From: Streptococcus parasanguinis | GTDB lineage: Bacteria > Bacillota > Bacilli > Lactobacillales > Streptococcaceae | DNA length: 64,000 bases | Reading direction: 5' to 3' | NCBI RefSeq assembly: GCF_018499505.1 | Contig: NZ_JAHDAC010000005.1 | Location: 1-64,000 of the forward strand | Part shown: in pieces, positions 37,335 through 44,941 of the stretch | Layout of the letters: every line of letters begins with the position of its first letter | How positions within the stretch are numbered: position 1 is the first letter of the stretch | The notes under the pieces: model-generated | Database searches by the model: none | What the model was told of the DNA's origin: nothing | Seen by the model: the letters and a program-made list of their open reading frames with translations, nothing else | Position numbers and translations under genes: made by a program

Positions 37335-38609
37335 CTAAGCCTCGTCAGCTTTTGGTTCTGGAAGGATTTGATACAACACAATCCCAAGAATTGTTGACGT
37401 TGCCACACCCGTGATTTGAAGACCACCGAGGTCAATCATCAAACCACCGATCCCTGATACTAGGATCACACTTGCAATCAAGAGATTCTTTTTATTATCA
37501 AAATCAATCTTATGTTCAACTAAAATTTTCAAACCGCTAGCAGCGATAACCCCAAAGAGGGCAATAGACAAACCTCCCAATACAGGAGTTGGAATAGAGT
37601 GCAAGAGTGCTGATAGCTTCCCAATAAAGCTCATGACAACCGCAATCACTGCTGCGCCTGAAATAACGTAAACTGAGTAGACCTTACTAAGGGCCATCAC
37701 CCCAATGTTTTCCCCATAAGAAGTTACCGGAGGAGCTCCAAAGAATCCAGCAATAATCTGTGCCAAGCCATCACCAGTAAGCGTATGGTCAAGCCCTGGA
37801 TCCTTGAAGTAATCACGCTCAGTCAAACTATTTAAAACCATGAGGTGACCAAAATGTTCCGTCATGGTCACAAAGGCAATCGGAGCCATTGTCAAAATCG
37901 CACTTGGATAGAGTTTAAAGCTATAATCCACAAATGGAATGTCAAAGTTTGGAACTTGAATCCAATGCGCCGCACTTACCTCTGAGAAATTGACAAAACT
38001 ATATCCTGTCAGTAAGCCAAGAGCCAATGAGAAAATATAGCCCACAATTAATCCAAGTAAAATTGGGACGACACCGACAATCTTCTTGCCATACATGTTA
38101 AATAGGATAACCGCAAAGAGGGTCACCATCGAAATCAATAGAGCATAACCACTATAGCTTTTATTTAAGGTTGTCGCATCAGTGACTGCATTCGCCGCAA
38201 GATTCAAACCAATTACCATGATAATGGGACCAACCACGATTGGTGGAAGGACCTTATTAATCCAGTCTTTACCCGCATACTTAACAATCAGAGCTACAAA
38301 CAAGTAGACCAAACCACCCGCCATGGCACCTTGGGCAACTGCTGCGATTCCATCTGTTTTCATCAACATCTGCATAGCAGCAATATAAGCAAAACTAGAC
38401 CCCATATAAGCAGGAATCTTATACTTGGTCACTGTCAAGTGAGCTAAGGTCCCCAAACCAGATGAGAACAAAGCAATGGCAGGATCAATCCCAACCAAAA
38501 TCGGCACCAGCACTGTTGCCCCAAACATGGCAAACAAATGCTGGAAAGATAAACCAACCAATAAACCAGGTTTTGGCATATCATTCACATCATATTTAAC
38601 GTCATTCAC
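37335..38609 (-). CDS. Uracil permease, nucleobase/cation symporter-2 family
   Basis: A 424-aa protein with about 14 hydrophobic segments. It starts near MPKPGLLVGLSFQHLFAMFGATVLVP and carries FGAPPVTSYGENIGVMALSKVYS, the NCS2 motif with the substrate-binding Glu. The PyrR-type attenuator upstream supports uracil as substrate. The start is GTG at 38609 with GGAGG 11 nt before it. Confidence 0.93.
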   Translation of the reverse strand: MNDVKYDVNDMPKPGLLVGLSFQHLFAMFGATVLVPILVGIDPAIALFSSGLGTLAHLTVTKYKIPAYMGSSFAYIAAMQMLMKTDGIAAVAQGAMAGGLVYLFVALIVKYAGKDWINKVLPPIVVGPIIMVIGLNLAANAVTDATTLNKSYSGYALLISMVTLFAVILFNMYGKKIVGVVPILLGLIVGYIFSLALGLLTGYSFVNFSEVSAAHWIQVPNFDIPFVDYSFKLYPSAILTMAPIAFVTMTEHFGHLMVLNSLTERDYFKDPGLDHTLTGDGLAQIIAGFFGAPPVTSYGENIGVMALSKVYSVYVISGAAVIAVVMSFIGKLSALLHSIPTPVLGGLSIALFGVIAASGLKILVEHKIDFDNKKNLLIASVILVSGIGGLMIDLGGLQITGVATSTILGIVLYQILPEPKADEA

Positions 38610-38751
38610 GATCGTAAAAACCTCCTAAAATTAAGATGCGACAAGCTATGGCTGAACAAAAACGTCTACCTTCGATGACCAAATCGTAAGGGAGTGCTTC
38701 ATGCTCCATCATCGACGATTTCTTTTTTATCAAACCACTTTTCAACTATAC

Positions 38752-38902
38752 AAAAAAATCCCCTACAACAAGGAGATACACAAAATATAGGCTGGTCTTC
38801 CCAGGCCTTTCATTTCCATAGCTCCTTGCCTGCCTCTCTGGACAGTATTAAAGGATTGATTCGATTAGTCACAATTATAGCAGATTATAGACGAATTTAC
38901 AA
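38752..38902 (-). promoter_or_regulatory. Promoter and PyrR-dependent attenuator of the uracil permease
   Basis: -35 TTGTAA (38897-38902), 17-bp spacer, -10 TATAAT (38874-38879). The leader has GTCCAGAGAGGCAGGCAAGG (within 38823-38843), the PyrR-binding anti-antiterminator consensus, and a terminator pairing ATCTCCT with AGGGGAT (38758-38777) followed by seven T. High UMP lets PyrR promote termination and lower uptake. The 140 nt from the terminator to the GTG hold another AAATCGT/ACGATTT hairpin of unknown use. Confidence 0.88.
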
Positions 38903-38986
38903 GAAAAATGACAGATGATACACCCAAATCCCCCAAAAAGTAATATTCATACGTTTCAGCGACAGGGTTGAAAATAGCTACTTTGA

Positions 38987-39020
38987 GCCCAAAAAGAGGC
39001 TGGGACAAAAGTCCTAGCCT
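38987..39020 (-). terminator. ilvD terminator
   Basis: GAGAGGCTAGGAC-TTTT-GTCCCAGCCTCT followed by TTTTT on the minus strand, one G-U pair. It closes the ilvD transcript after the two-stem repeat. Confidence 0.8.
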
Positions 39021-39049
39021 CTCAATTATTTTTGGATTGTCGAGCAAGA

Positions 39050-39164
39050 CGCAGTGGTTGAGTGGGCTCTACTACACTGATTTCATCATCTTTTACAGTC
39101 CTACTCAACTGTGCGGAGGTGGGACGACGAAATCGAATTCTAACGAATTACCGATTTCTGTCCC
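39050..39164 (-). repeat. Two-stem intergenic repeat, copy A
   Basis: On the minus strand, stem 1 pairs GGGAC-A-GAAATCG with CGATTTC-GTC-GTCCC (39121-39164), then CACCTCCGCACAG, then stem 2 TTGAGTAGG...CCCACTCAA (39058-39108) and CCACTGCGTC. The layout, internal loop (A opposite GTC) and linker match copies B and C. It lies in the ilvD 3' UTR between stop codon and terminator. Confidence 0.8.
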
Positions 39165-39195
39165 ACTCTCTCTTTGGACAAAGTCGTCCATCCAA

Positions 39196-40899
39196 TTACT
39201 GTTTACCAGACTGTTCCATATTCCAGAAGTCGGTTACAGCACCACGTGATGCTGAAGAAACGATGTGGGCGTATTTACCCAGAACCCCACGGCTATACAG
39301 TGGTGGCAAAGTTGTTTCAGCCTTCCGTTTCGCCAATTCTTCGTCTGAGACATGCATGGTGATTTCTTTGGTATCTTGATCAACTGTCACCAGATCCCCA
39401 GTGTGGAGGTAGGCGATTGGGCCACCAACCTGAGCTTCAGGCGCAATGTGACCAACAACGAGACCGTAAGTACCTCCTGAGAAGCGTCCGTCTGTCAAGA
39501 GAGCCACCTTGTCTCCTTGTCCTTTCCCAACAATCATGGATGACAAGGACAGCATTTCCGGCATACCAGGACCACCCTTAGGACCTACGAAACGAACAAC
39601 AACAACGTCGCCATCCACGATCTCGTCTGAAAGAACGGCTTCAATGGCAGCTTCTTCAGAGTCAAAGACCTTAGCAGGACCCGTGATGTTACGGACCTTC
39701 ACACCTGATACTTTGGCAACCGCCCCTTCTGGAGCCAAGTTCCCTTTCAGGATGATCAATGGACCATCGACACGTTTAGGATTTTCAAGCGGCATGATAA
39801 CTTTTTGACCTGGTGTCAAATCAGCAAAGGCTTCCAAATTCTCAGCTACTGTTTTACCAGTACATGTGATGCGATCTCCGTGAAGAAAACCATTCTTAAG
39901 AAGGTATTTCATGACGGCTGGCACCCCACCGACATTGTAAAGGTCTTGGAAAACGTATTGACCTGATGGTTTCAAGTCAGCCAAGTGAGGCACGCGCTCT
40001 TGGAAATCGTTGAAGTCTTCCAGCGTCAAGTCCACGTTAGCTGCGTGAGCGATCGCAAGCAAGTGAAGAGTGGCATTGGTGGAACCACCTAGCGCCATGG
40101 TCACTGTAATCGCATCTTCAAAAGCTTCACGGGTCAAGATATCAGATGGTTTGAGTCCCATTTCCAGCATCTTGACAACAGCACGACCTGCTTCTTCGAT
40201 ATCGGCCTTCTTATCCGCTGATTCAGCAGGGTGAGAAGATGAACCTGGTAAGCTCATACCAAGGACCTCGATCGCTGTCGCCATGGTATTGGCCGTATAC
40301 ATCCCACCACAGCCACCAGGGCCAGGGCAGGCATTACACTCTAATTGCTTCACTTCTTCAGCGGTCATATCGCCGTGATTCCACTTCCCAATTCCTTCGA
40401 AAACAGAAACCAAGTCGATATCCTTGCCGTTCAGATTACCCGGTGCAATGGTTCCTCCGTAGGCAAAGATCGCTGGGATATCCATATTGGCAATGGCGAT
40501 CATCGAACCAGGCATGTTCTTATCACAGCCCCCGATGGCTACAAAGGCATCCACGTTGTGACCGCCCATAGCAGCTTCGATAGAATCCGCAATGATATCA
40601 CGTGACGTCAAGGAGAAGCGCATTCCTGGAGTCCCCATAGCAATCCCGTCCGCAACTGTAATGGTCCCAAATTGGACCGGCCAAGCTCCTGCATCTTTCA
40701 CACCTTCTTTGGCCAATTTTCCAAAATCATGGAGGTGGATGTTACAAGGGGTGTTCTCAGCCCAAGTAGAGATTACCCCTACGATTGGTTTTTCAAAGTT
40801 TTCATCTGTCATCCCAGTTGCCCGAAGCATCGCCCGGTTAGGGGATTTGACCATGCTGTCATAGACGCTACTGCGATGGCGTGTATCTAATTCTGTCAT
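39196..40899 (-). CDS. ilvD: Dihydroxy-acid dehydratase
   Basis: The 567-aa Fe-S dehydratase acts in valine and isoleucine synthesis. Cluster cysteines appear in [13 protein letters not shown] and [20 protein letters not shown]; the C-terminal [23 protein letters not shown] is conserved. The start at 40899 ([11 protein letters not shown]) has GAGAGGGA upstream; the frame is open 28 codons further without signals. No other ilv gene is near. Confidence 0.96.
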   Translation of the reverse strand: MTELDTRHRSSVYDSMVKSPNRAMLRATGMTDENFEKPIVGVISTWAENTPCNIHLHDFGKLAKEGVKDAGAWPVQFGTITVADGIAMGTPGMRFSLTSRDIIADSIEAAMGGHNVDAFVAIGGCDKNMPGSMIAIANMDIPAIFAYGGTIAPGNLNGKDIDLVSVFEGIGKWNHGDMTAEEVKQLECNACPGPGGCGGMYTANTMATAIEVLGMSLPGSSSHPAESADKKADIEEAGRAVVKMLEMGLKPSDILTREAFEDAITVTMALGGSTNATLHLLAIAHAANVDLTLEDFNDFQERVPHLADLKPSGQYVFQDLYNVGGVPAVMKYLLKNGFLHGDRITCTGKTVAENLEAFADLTPGQKVIMPLENPKRVDGPLIILKGNLAPEGAVAKVSGVKVRNITGPAKVFDSEEAAIEAVLSDEIVDGDVVVVRFVGPKGGPGMPEMLSLSSMIVGKGQGDKVALLTDGRFSGGTYGLVVGHIAPEAQVGGPIAYLHTGDLVTVDQDTKEITMHVSDEELAKRKAETTLPPLYSRGVLGKYAHIVSSASRGAVTDFWNMEQSGKQ

Positions 40900-41027
40900 C
40901 TGATTCCCTCTCATCGTATTTTTTATTATTATAGCACAATTTACGGCCCAACGACAGAAGGAAATTCTTGAATTTTCAGACAATTCAGCTTGCTCGGTTT
41001 CTTGCTAAAATAATTTACAGTTATATC

Positions 41028-41066
41028 TTGACTTTTATAAGCAAAGTGATATCATTTAGATATCAC
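41028..41066 (+). promoter_or_regulatory. SPFH-RHH operon promoter with perfect operator
   Basis: -35 TTGACT (41028-41033), 16-bp spacer, -10 TATCAT (41050-41055). A perfect inverted repeat GTGATATC-N5-GATATCAC (41046-41066) covers the -10 and start site. The RHH protein in the operon is the obvious candidate to bind it. Confidence 0.75.
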
Positions 41067-41087
41067 AAAGAAAGAAGGGTTCGTCCC

Positions 41088-42110
41088 ATGGAAGAAAAAA
41101 TTTTAACCCAAAAGAAAAACGGCTTAGCTGCCCTTATAGGCTTGCTAGTTGGGGATCTTGTCTTAGTTTTAGCATTTATTAGTGCGATTGCTAGTCTACC
41201 AGAAGGTTTTCCACTTGCGATTGCAGTTATTACCTGTATTTTTCTCTTTATTGCTAGTCTGGTGTGCTATGCGGGGATCAAAATTATTAAACCGCAAGAG
41301 GCCTTGGTTTTGACCTTGTTTGGGAACTATATTGGAACCATTCGAGAAGCGGGTATTTACTTTGTCAATCCCTTCTGTGTCGCTGTCAATCCTGCCAATA
41401 ACACCCGCTTGGGCCAAAGTGGTGATGTCACCACCAAGTCATCCATGTCTGTCAGTAAAACAGCAGAAGGTAACAATATTTCTATCGAGACAGGTAAAAA
41501 GAATATTTCCTTAAAAGTGATGACCTTGAACAACTCTCGTCAGAAGATTAATGACTGTTTGGGAAATCCTGTAGAAATCGGTATTGCAGTCACTTGGCGT
41601 GTAGTGGATACGGCTAAAGCAGTCTTCAATGTGGATAACTACAAAGAATATCTCTCATTGCAGTGTGATAGTGCTCTTCGTAATATTGTCCGCATCTATC
41701 CTTATGATGTAGCTCCTAATGTCGATACGACAGGAGACGGCCAGGCAGATGAGGGTAGCCTAAGAGGCTCCAGTGAAATTGTGGCCAGTCGTATTCGAGA
41801 AGAGATTCAAGCACGTGTAAAAGATGCTGGGCTCGAAATTCTAGAAGCTCGTATTACCTACTTGGCCTATGCTCCAGAAATCGCAGCTGTCATGCTTCAA
41901 CGTCAACAGGCTTCTGCCATTATCGATGCGCGGAAAATGATTGTCGACGGAGCAGTTGGGATGGTTGAAATGGCCCTTGAACGTCTGAGCGAAGGAGAAA
42001 TTGTAGAGCTAGACGAAGAACGGAAGGCAGCCATGGTTTCGAACCTTCTTGTCGTTCTCTGTGGCAATCATGATGCACAACCAATTGTCAATACGGGAAG
42101 TCTCTATTAA
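41088..42110 (+). CDS. SPFH/Band 7 (stomatin-like) membrane protein
   Basis: A 340-aa protein with two N-terminal hydrophobic segments (about 10-35 and 43-66) followed by an SPFH domain ([98 protein letters not shown]). Such proteins oligomerise into membrane scaffolds. The start at 41088 has AAGAAGGG 9 nt upstream; the open frame begins earlier but in the promoter. The next gene starts 2 nt after its stop. Confidence 0.88.
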   Translation: MEEKILTQKKNGLAALIGLLVGDLVLVLAFISAIASLPEGFPLAIAVITCIFLFIASLVCYAGIKIIKPQEALVLTLFGNYIGTIREAGIYFVNPFCVAVNPANNTRLGQSGDVTTKSSMSVSKTAEGNNISIETGKKNISLKVMTLNNSRQKINDCLGNPVEIGIAVTWRVVDTAKAVFNVDNYKEYLSLQCDSALRNIVRIYPYDVAPNVDTTGDGQADEGSLRGSSEIVASRIREEIQARVKDAGLEILEARITYLAYAPEIAAVMLQRQQASAIIDARKMIVDGAVGMVEMALERLSEGEIVELDEERKAAMVSNLLVVLCGNHDAQPIVNTGSLY

Positions 42111-42112
42111 GA

Positions 42113-42313
42113 ATGGCTGACCAAAAGAAAAAACAGATTCCACTTAGATTGTCAGCCAAGTTATATGCTGCTATCGCATCATGGGCAGAAGATGACTTTC
42201 GATCGGTCAATGGGCAGATCGAGTACTTGCTGACAGAATGTGTCAAACAACGAAAAAAGGATGGCAAATACGTTTCGGAAACGATTGATGAGCCATTTGA
42301 AATAGACCTTTAA
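42113..42313 (+). CDS. Arc-like ribbon-helix-helix protein
   Basis: A 66-aa protein: [44 protein letters not shown] is a short strand followed by two helices as in Arc/MetJ DNA-binding proteins, with [12 protein letters not shown] at the usual second-helix consensus. Immediately after the SPFH gene and so co-translated. Likely regulator of its own operon through the palindrome at 41046. It could also be a partner of the SPFH protein. Confidence 0.8.
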   Translation: MADQKKKQIPLRLSAKLYAAIASWAEDDFRSVNGQIEYLLTECVKQRKKDGKYVSETIDEPFEIDL

Positions 42314-42375
42314 GGAGAACTCCTGTTCCATTTGATGGGGCGGGAGATTTTTTTAACAATTTTTTGTCAAGTAAC

Positions 42376-42404
42376 TTTACTTTACAAAAAAGTTTTGTTA
42401 TACT
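42376..42404 (+). promoter_or_regulatory. rpmF-rpmG promoter
   Basis: -35 TTTACT (42376-42381), 17-bp spacer, extended -10 TG-T-TATACT (TATACT 42399-42404). Confidence 0.75.
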
Positions 42405-42463
42405 GTTACAGTTGATGAAAATCAAACCTAATTGAATTTATATCTTAAAAGGAGAAAAACGAA

Positions 42464-42646
42464 ATGGCAGTACCTGCACGTCGCACATCAAAAGCGAAGA
42501 AAAACAAACGTCGTACGCACTACAAAGTAACAGCTCCATCTGTAAACTTTGACGAAGCAACTGGAGATTACTCACGTTCACACCGTGTATCACTTAAAGG
42601 ATACTACAAAGGACGTAAGATCGCTAAAGCTGCATCAGCTGAATAA
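42464..42646 (+). CDS. rpmF: 50S ribosomal protein L32 (zinc-free)
   Basis: The 60-aa protein starts [19 protein letters not shown]. It has no cysteine, so it is the C- form that does not need zinc. AAAGGAG ribosome site; 15 nt before rpmG. Confidence 0.97.
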   Translation: MAVPARRTSKAKKNKRRTHYKVTAPSVNFDEATGDYSRSHRVSLKGYYKGRKIAKAASAE

Positions 42647-42661
42647 TAGAAGGGAGATACC

Positions 42662-42811
42662 ATGCGCGTAAATATTACACTTGAACACAAAGAATCTGGT
42701 GAACGCTTGTACCTTACTTCTAAAAACAAACGTAACACTCCAGACCGTCTTCAATTGAAGAAATACTCACCAAAACTTCGCAAACACGTTGTGTTTACAG
42801 AAGTTAAATAA
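42662..42811 (+). CDS. rpmG: 50S ribosomal protein L33 (zinc-free)
   Basis: Translated by hand: 49 codons starting [20 protein letters not shown] and ending [12 protein letters not shown]. The CxxC pairs of zinc-binding L33 are absent. GAAGGGAG ribosome site. Co-transcribed with rpmF. Confidence 0.96.
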
Positions 42812-42820
42812 TTGAGTTTA

Positions 42821-42856
42821 AAAGTCGTTGAAAATCAATTTCAACGACTTTTTTCT
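42821..42856 (+). terminator. rpmG terminator
   Basis: AAAGTCGTTGAAA-ATCAA-TTTCAACGACTTT followed by T residues, directly after rpmG. The next 150 bp (42860-43012) show no feature. Confidence 0.85.
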
Positions 42857-43012
42857 TTTTGCCAAATACAGTACATTTCAGTTCAATCACTACCTTTTTT
42901 GGACAAATTTCAATGACTATACTAGCTACTTTATGGAAAGGACATGAAAAATTATGACTTTCCGAAAATAAATATTTCTCTTAAAATTTGGAATTTGAAA
43001 CGATGAACAAGC

Positions 43013-43066
43013 AAAAACAACCGGAAAAGAATCAGTTCCCGACTGGCTTCTTCTCTGGTTGTTTTT
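43013..43066 (-). terminator. Terminator of the sdpI-like operon
   Basis: AAAAACAACC and GGTTGTTTTT form the base of a long hairpin, with AAGAA/TTCTT and CAGT/ACTG inside, 4 nt after the stop codon of the membrane protein. Confidence 0.75.
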
Positions 43067-43070
43067 CATA

Positions 43071-43706
43071 CTAACGATTTTTCCGACTTAATTGATAAGA
43101 GTACATCACAGGGATAAGGACAATGGCGAGGATGACCAGCACCAGTACATAAGAAAGCGCGAATTGAAGGCCTGCTTCAAGCAGAAGGATCAAACCTCCG
43201 AGGACCCACAACTTCCCTGCCAAGCGATGGGTTTTGTGCCAGTTATCTTCACTCTGTAAGGTCCAAGGCAAACGGATTCCAACCGTGTGATTCACTTTCA
43301 ACTTAGGCATGTAATTGCCCATGATCACAAAGATGAGACCCAGCAAAACCGAAACAAAAACAGATGGATTGGTAGTAGATCCTAGCGCCTTGCTATAGAT
43401 GAGATAGGAGGTACTTAAGGAAACGATTGGGGTCAACCAGTAAATCGCTCTGATCATTTTTTCATTCATAGCGCTATTCTTAGGATCACGTCCGATCATA
43501 AAGATCACAAACAGATGCACCATGAGATCGAAAATAGGAAGACCAAACACAACCAGGGGTTTCGATTGGAAGTTATTGGCCTGGCCAGCAAAATTGAAGT
43601 GAATCGGGATTTGGTTAGGCAATTGCGACCAAATCATCAGCCCCCAAAGCATGGGGAAAAGGATCACCATAGAAGTCAATAGCAATAGTTTTTTATTCGT
43701 TTTCAT
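43071..43706 (-). CDS. SdpI/DUF1648 family membrane protein
   Basis: A 211-aa protein with about six hydrophobic segments; the N-terminal DUF1648 part reads LPNQIPIHFNFAGQANNFQSKP and the SdpI part has VGIRLPWTLQSEDNWHKTHRLAGKLWVLGG. In Bacillus, SdpI gives immunity to the SdpC toxin and signals through SdpR. No SdpC-like toxin is visible here. It overlaps the ArsR-type gene by 14 nt. Confidence 0.85.
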   Translation of the reverse strand: MKTNKKLLLLTSMVILFPMLWGLMIWSQLPNQIPIHFNFAGQANNFQSKPLVVFGLPIFDLMVHLFVIFMIGRDPKNSAMNEKMIRAIYWLTPIVSLSTSYLIYSKALGSTTNPSVFVSVLLGLIFVIMGNYMPKLKVNHTVGIRLPWTLQSEDNWHKTHRLAGKLWVLGGLILLLEAGLQFALSYVLVLVILAIVLIPVMYSYQLSRKNR

Positions 43707-43974
43707 CAGTAGAGTCTCCTTTCAAATCAACGAGCCAGACCATTAAATCCTCCAAGACAGAAGTATTGACTTCATAGTAGATAAAATTCTTCTCTTTTTC
43801 CTCTCGAATTAAATCTGCCTGCTTGAGGAGGTTTAAATGATGAGAAATGGTCGCTCCTGCTACATCAAAGTGACCAGCGATATCTCCAGCAGATAATTTC
43901 CCCGCCTTTAGCAGTTCTAAGATACTTCTTCTTATCGGATTTGATAAAGCTTTAAATGTTTGCGCAAAATTCAT
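43693..43974 (-). CDS. ArsR family repressor (SdpR-like)
   Basis: A 93-aa winged-helix protein: FKALSNPIRRSILELLKAGKLSAGDIAGHFDVAGATISHHLNLLKQADLIREEKEKNFIYYEV. It lacks the metal-binding CxC of ArsR, in line with SdpR-type autorepressors. Paired with SdpI-like protein and two palindromes at its promoter. Confidence 0.88.
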   Translation of the reverse strand: MNFAQTFKALSNPIRRSILELLKAGKLSAGDIAGHFDVAGATISHHLNLLKQADLIREEKEKNFIYYEVNTSVLEDLMVWLVDLKGDSTDENE

Positions 43975-43992
43975 TCTCTATCTCCTCTAAAT

Positions 43993-44070
43993 TATTTAGA
44001 AATCTTTCTAAATAGATTCTAGTACTTTCGGATGGGTTTGTCAACTCTATTTAGAAAAAATTCTAAATAG
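43993..44070 (-). promoter_or_regulatory. Promoter flanked by two perfect operators for the SdpR-like repressor
   Basis: -35 TTGACA (44039-44044), 17-bp spacer, -10 TAGAAT (44016-44021). Operator 1, TATTTAGAAA-TC-TTTCTAAATA (43993-44014), covers the start site; operator 2, CTATTTAGAA-AAAA-TTCTAAATAG (44047-44070), lies just upstream of the -35. Centres are 55 bp apart, so repression by two bound dimers, possibly with looping, is plausible. Confidence 0.75.
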
Positions 44071-44126
44071 TTTCTGTTGTAAAAAAATATCAGACCTAAG
44101 ACCGATTCTTATAAGCAGCGTCTTTC

Positions 44127-44260
44127 CTTAAGTTTTCTTTAAGAAATCAGCCTTATAATAAAACCATCAAATGAAGACCTCCTAACTTTGTTTGATAGAA
44201 AATCCTAAACTTTTTCATAATAATCTCCCTATAAGAGCCACCAAAACCGGTGGCTTTTTC
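44127..44260 (+). ncRNA. csRNA copy 1 with CiaR-type promoter
   Basis: CiaR direct repeat CTTAAG-TTTTC-TTTAAG (44127-44143), 10 bp, -10 TATAAT (44154-44159); RNA from about 44166 to 44260. It contains CCTCCTAACTTTG and TTTTTCATAATAATCTCCC and ends AGCCACC-N6-GGTGGCT-TTTTC. The two anti-Shine-Dalgarno segments suggest translation repression by base pairing, as for pneumococcal csRNAs. Confidence 0.9.
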
Positions 44261-44270
44261 TCTATGTACT

Positions 44271-44337
44271 TTAGCGAACGTTAGTGAGCTTAGTTACATT
44301 GATGCAGTTCGAACGACAGTGAGAACTACGGTCCTTA
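44271..44337 (+). repeat. 65-bp repeat R1
   Basis: Unit plan: AGCGAAC, TTAG, GTGAGCTTAG, TTACATTGATGCAGTTCGAA, AGTGAGAACTACGGTCCTTA. The core ATTGATGCAGTTCGAACG then GAGAACTACG can form a hairpin (CAGTTC with GAACTAC). First of five copies in 44271-44864. Confidence 0.8.
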
Positions 44338-44342
44338 TTCTC

Positions 44343-44409
44343 TTTACGAGCATCAGCGAGTTTAGGTACGTTGATGCAGTTCGAACGTTAGTGAGAACTA
44401 CGGTCCTTA
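44343..44409 (+). repeat. 65-bp repeat R2
   Basis: Direct copy of R1, starting TTTACGAGCATCAGCGAG and ending GAGAACTACGGTCCTTA. The 80 bp from here to the second csRNA promoter show no other feature. Confidence 0.8.
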
Positions 44410-44494
44410 GAATGGAATAAGTAATTTTACTGTTTGGAATGATGATTAATGCATTTTGTCAGACTTAAGACCTATTTTTTAAACACAACCTTTT

Positions 44495-44628
44495 CTTAAG
44501 TTTTCTTTAAGCAAACCACCTTATAATAAAACCATCAAATAAAGACCTCCTAACTTTGTTTGATAGAAAATCCTAAACTTTTTCATAATAATCTCCCTAT
44601 AAGAGCCACCAAAACCGGTGGCTTTTTC
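44495..44628 (+). ncRNA. csRNA copy 2 with CiaR-type promoter
   Basis: CiaR repeat CTTAAG-TTTTC-TTTAAG (44495-44511), 10 bp, -10 TATAAT (44522-44527); RNA from about 44534 to 44628. From -10 to terminator it is nearly identical to copy 1 (one difference is seen in CATCAAATAAAGACC), so it is a recent tandem duplication together with downstream 65-bp repeats. Confidence 0.9.
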
Positions 44629-44636
44629 TACGTACC

Positions 44637-44704
44637 TTTACGAGCATCAGCGAAGTTTAGGTACGTTGACGCAGTTCGAACGACAGCGAGAACTACGTTC
44701 CTTA
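44637..44704 (+). repeat. 65-bp repeat R3
   Basis: Direct copy following csRNA 2: TTTACGAGCATCAGCGAAG...GAGAACTACGTTCCTTA. It is closest to R2. Confidence 0.78.
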
Positions 44705-44709
44705 TTCCC

Positions 44710-44775
44710 TTAGCGAACATTAGTGAGCTTAGGTACATTGATGCAGTTTGAGCGAATCGAAAACTACGGTCCTTA
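44710..44775 (+). repeat. 65-bp repeat R4
   Basis: Copy resembling R1 (TTAGCGAACATTAGTGAGCTTAG) but with a changed centre, CAGTTTGAGCGAATCGAAAACTACGG. The change keeps pairing of CAGTTT with AAACTAC. Confidence 0.75.
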
Positions 44776-44806
44776 CGATTCTTAGTGAGTCAAGTCCAAT
44801 AGGGGC

Positions 44807-44864
44807 TTAGACGAACTTAGGTACATTGATGCAGTTCGAACGCTAGTGAGAACTACGTTCCTTA
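44807..44864 (+). repeat. 65-bp repeat R5
   Basis: Last copy, CTTAGACGAACTTAGGTACATTG...GAGAACTACGTTCCTTA, preceded by a divergent 30-bp spacer. It ends 80 bp before the MFS gene. Confidence 0.75.
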
Positions 44865-44905
44865 CCCTTCATTTGTACAAATACTCCAATTTATGCTCGA
44901 TCTAT

Positions 44906-44913
44906 GTTATAAT
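44906..44913 (+). promoter_or_regulatory. MFS gene promoter
   Basis: Extended -10 TG-T-TATAAT (TATAAT 44908-44913) without a good -35, 28 bp before the ATG. Confidence 0.6.
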
Positions 44914-44941
44914 GAAGAGAATTTTTGTCTGAGGAGGATTT

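Noticed and set aside
38602..38712. 36-codon minus-strand ORF overlapping the uracil permease start
   Set aside because: It ends in a tidy GTGAATGA overlap but has no Shine-Dalgarno and covers a leader hairpin, so coding is unsupported.
40239..40571. Antisense ORFs within ilvD, polA, ntpA and ribosomal genes
   Set aside because: Shadow frames created by codon bias; no start signals or domains.
44160..44220. Short minus-strand ORFs opposite the csRNAs (MKKFRIFYQTKLGG...)
   Set aside because: Same artefact: complement of anti-Shine-Dalgarno and anti-ATG in the csRNAs. The promoter and terminator are on the other strand.
44560..44751. 63-aa plus-strand ORF across csRNA 2 and repeats
   Set aside because: It runs through the csRNA terminator and two repeats without start signals.
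44271..44864. Possible CRISPR array
   Set aside because: Units are about 65 bp, contiguous or unevenly spaced, diverged, and no cas genes are present.
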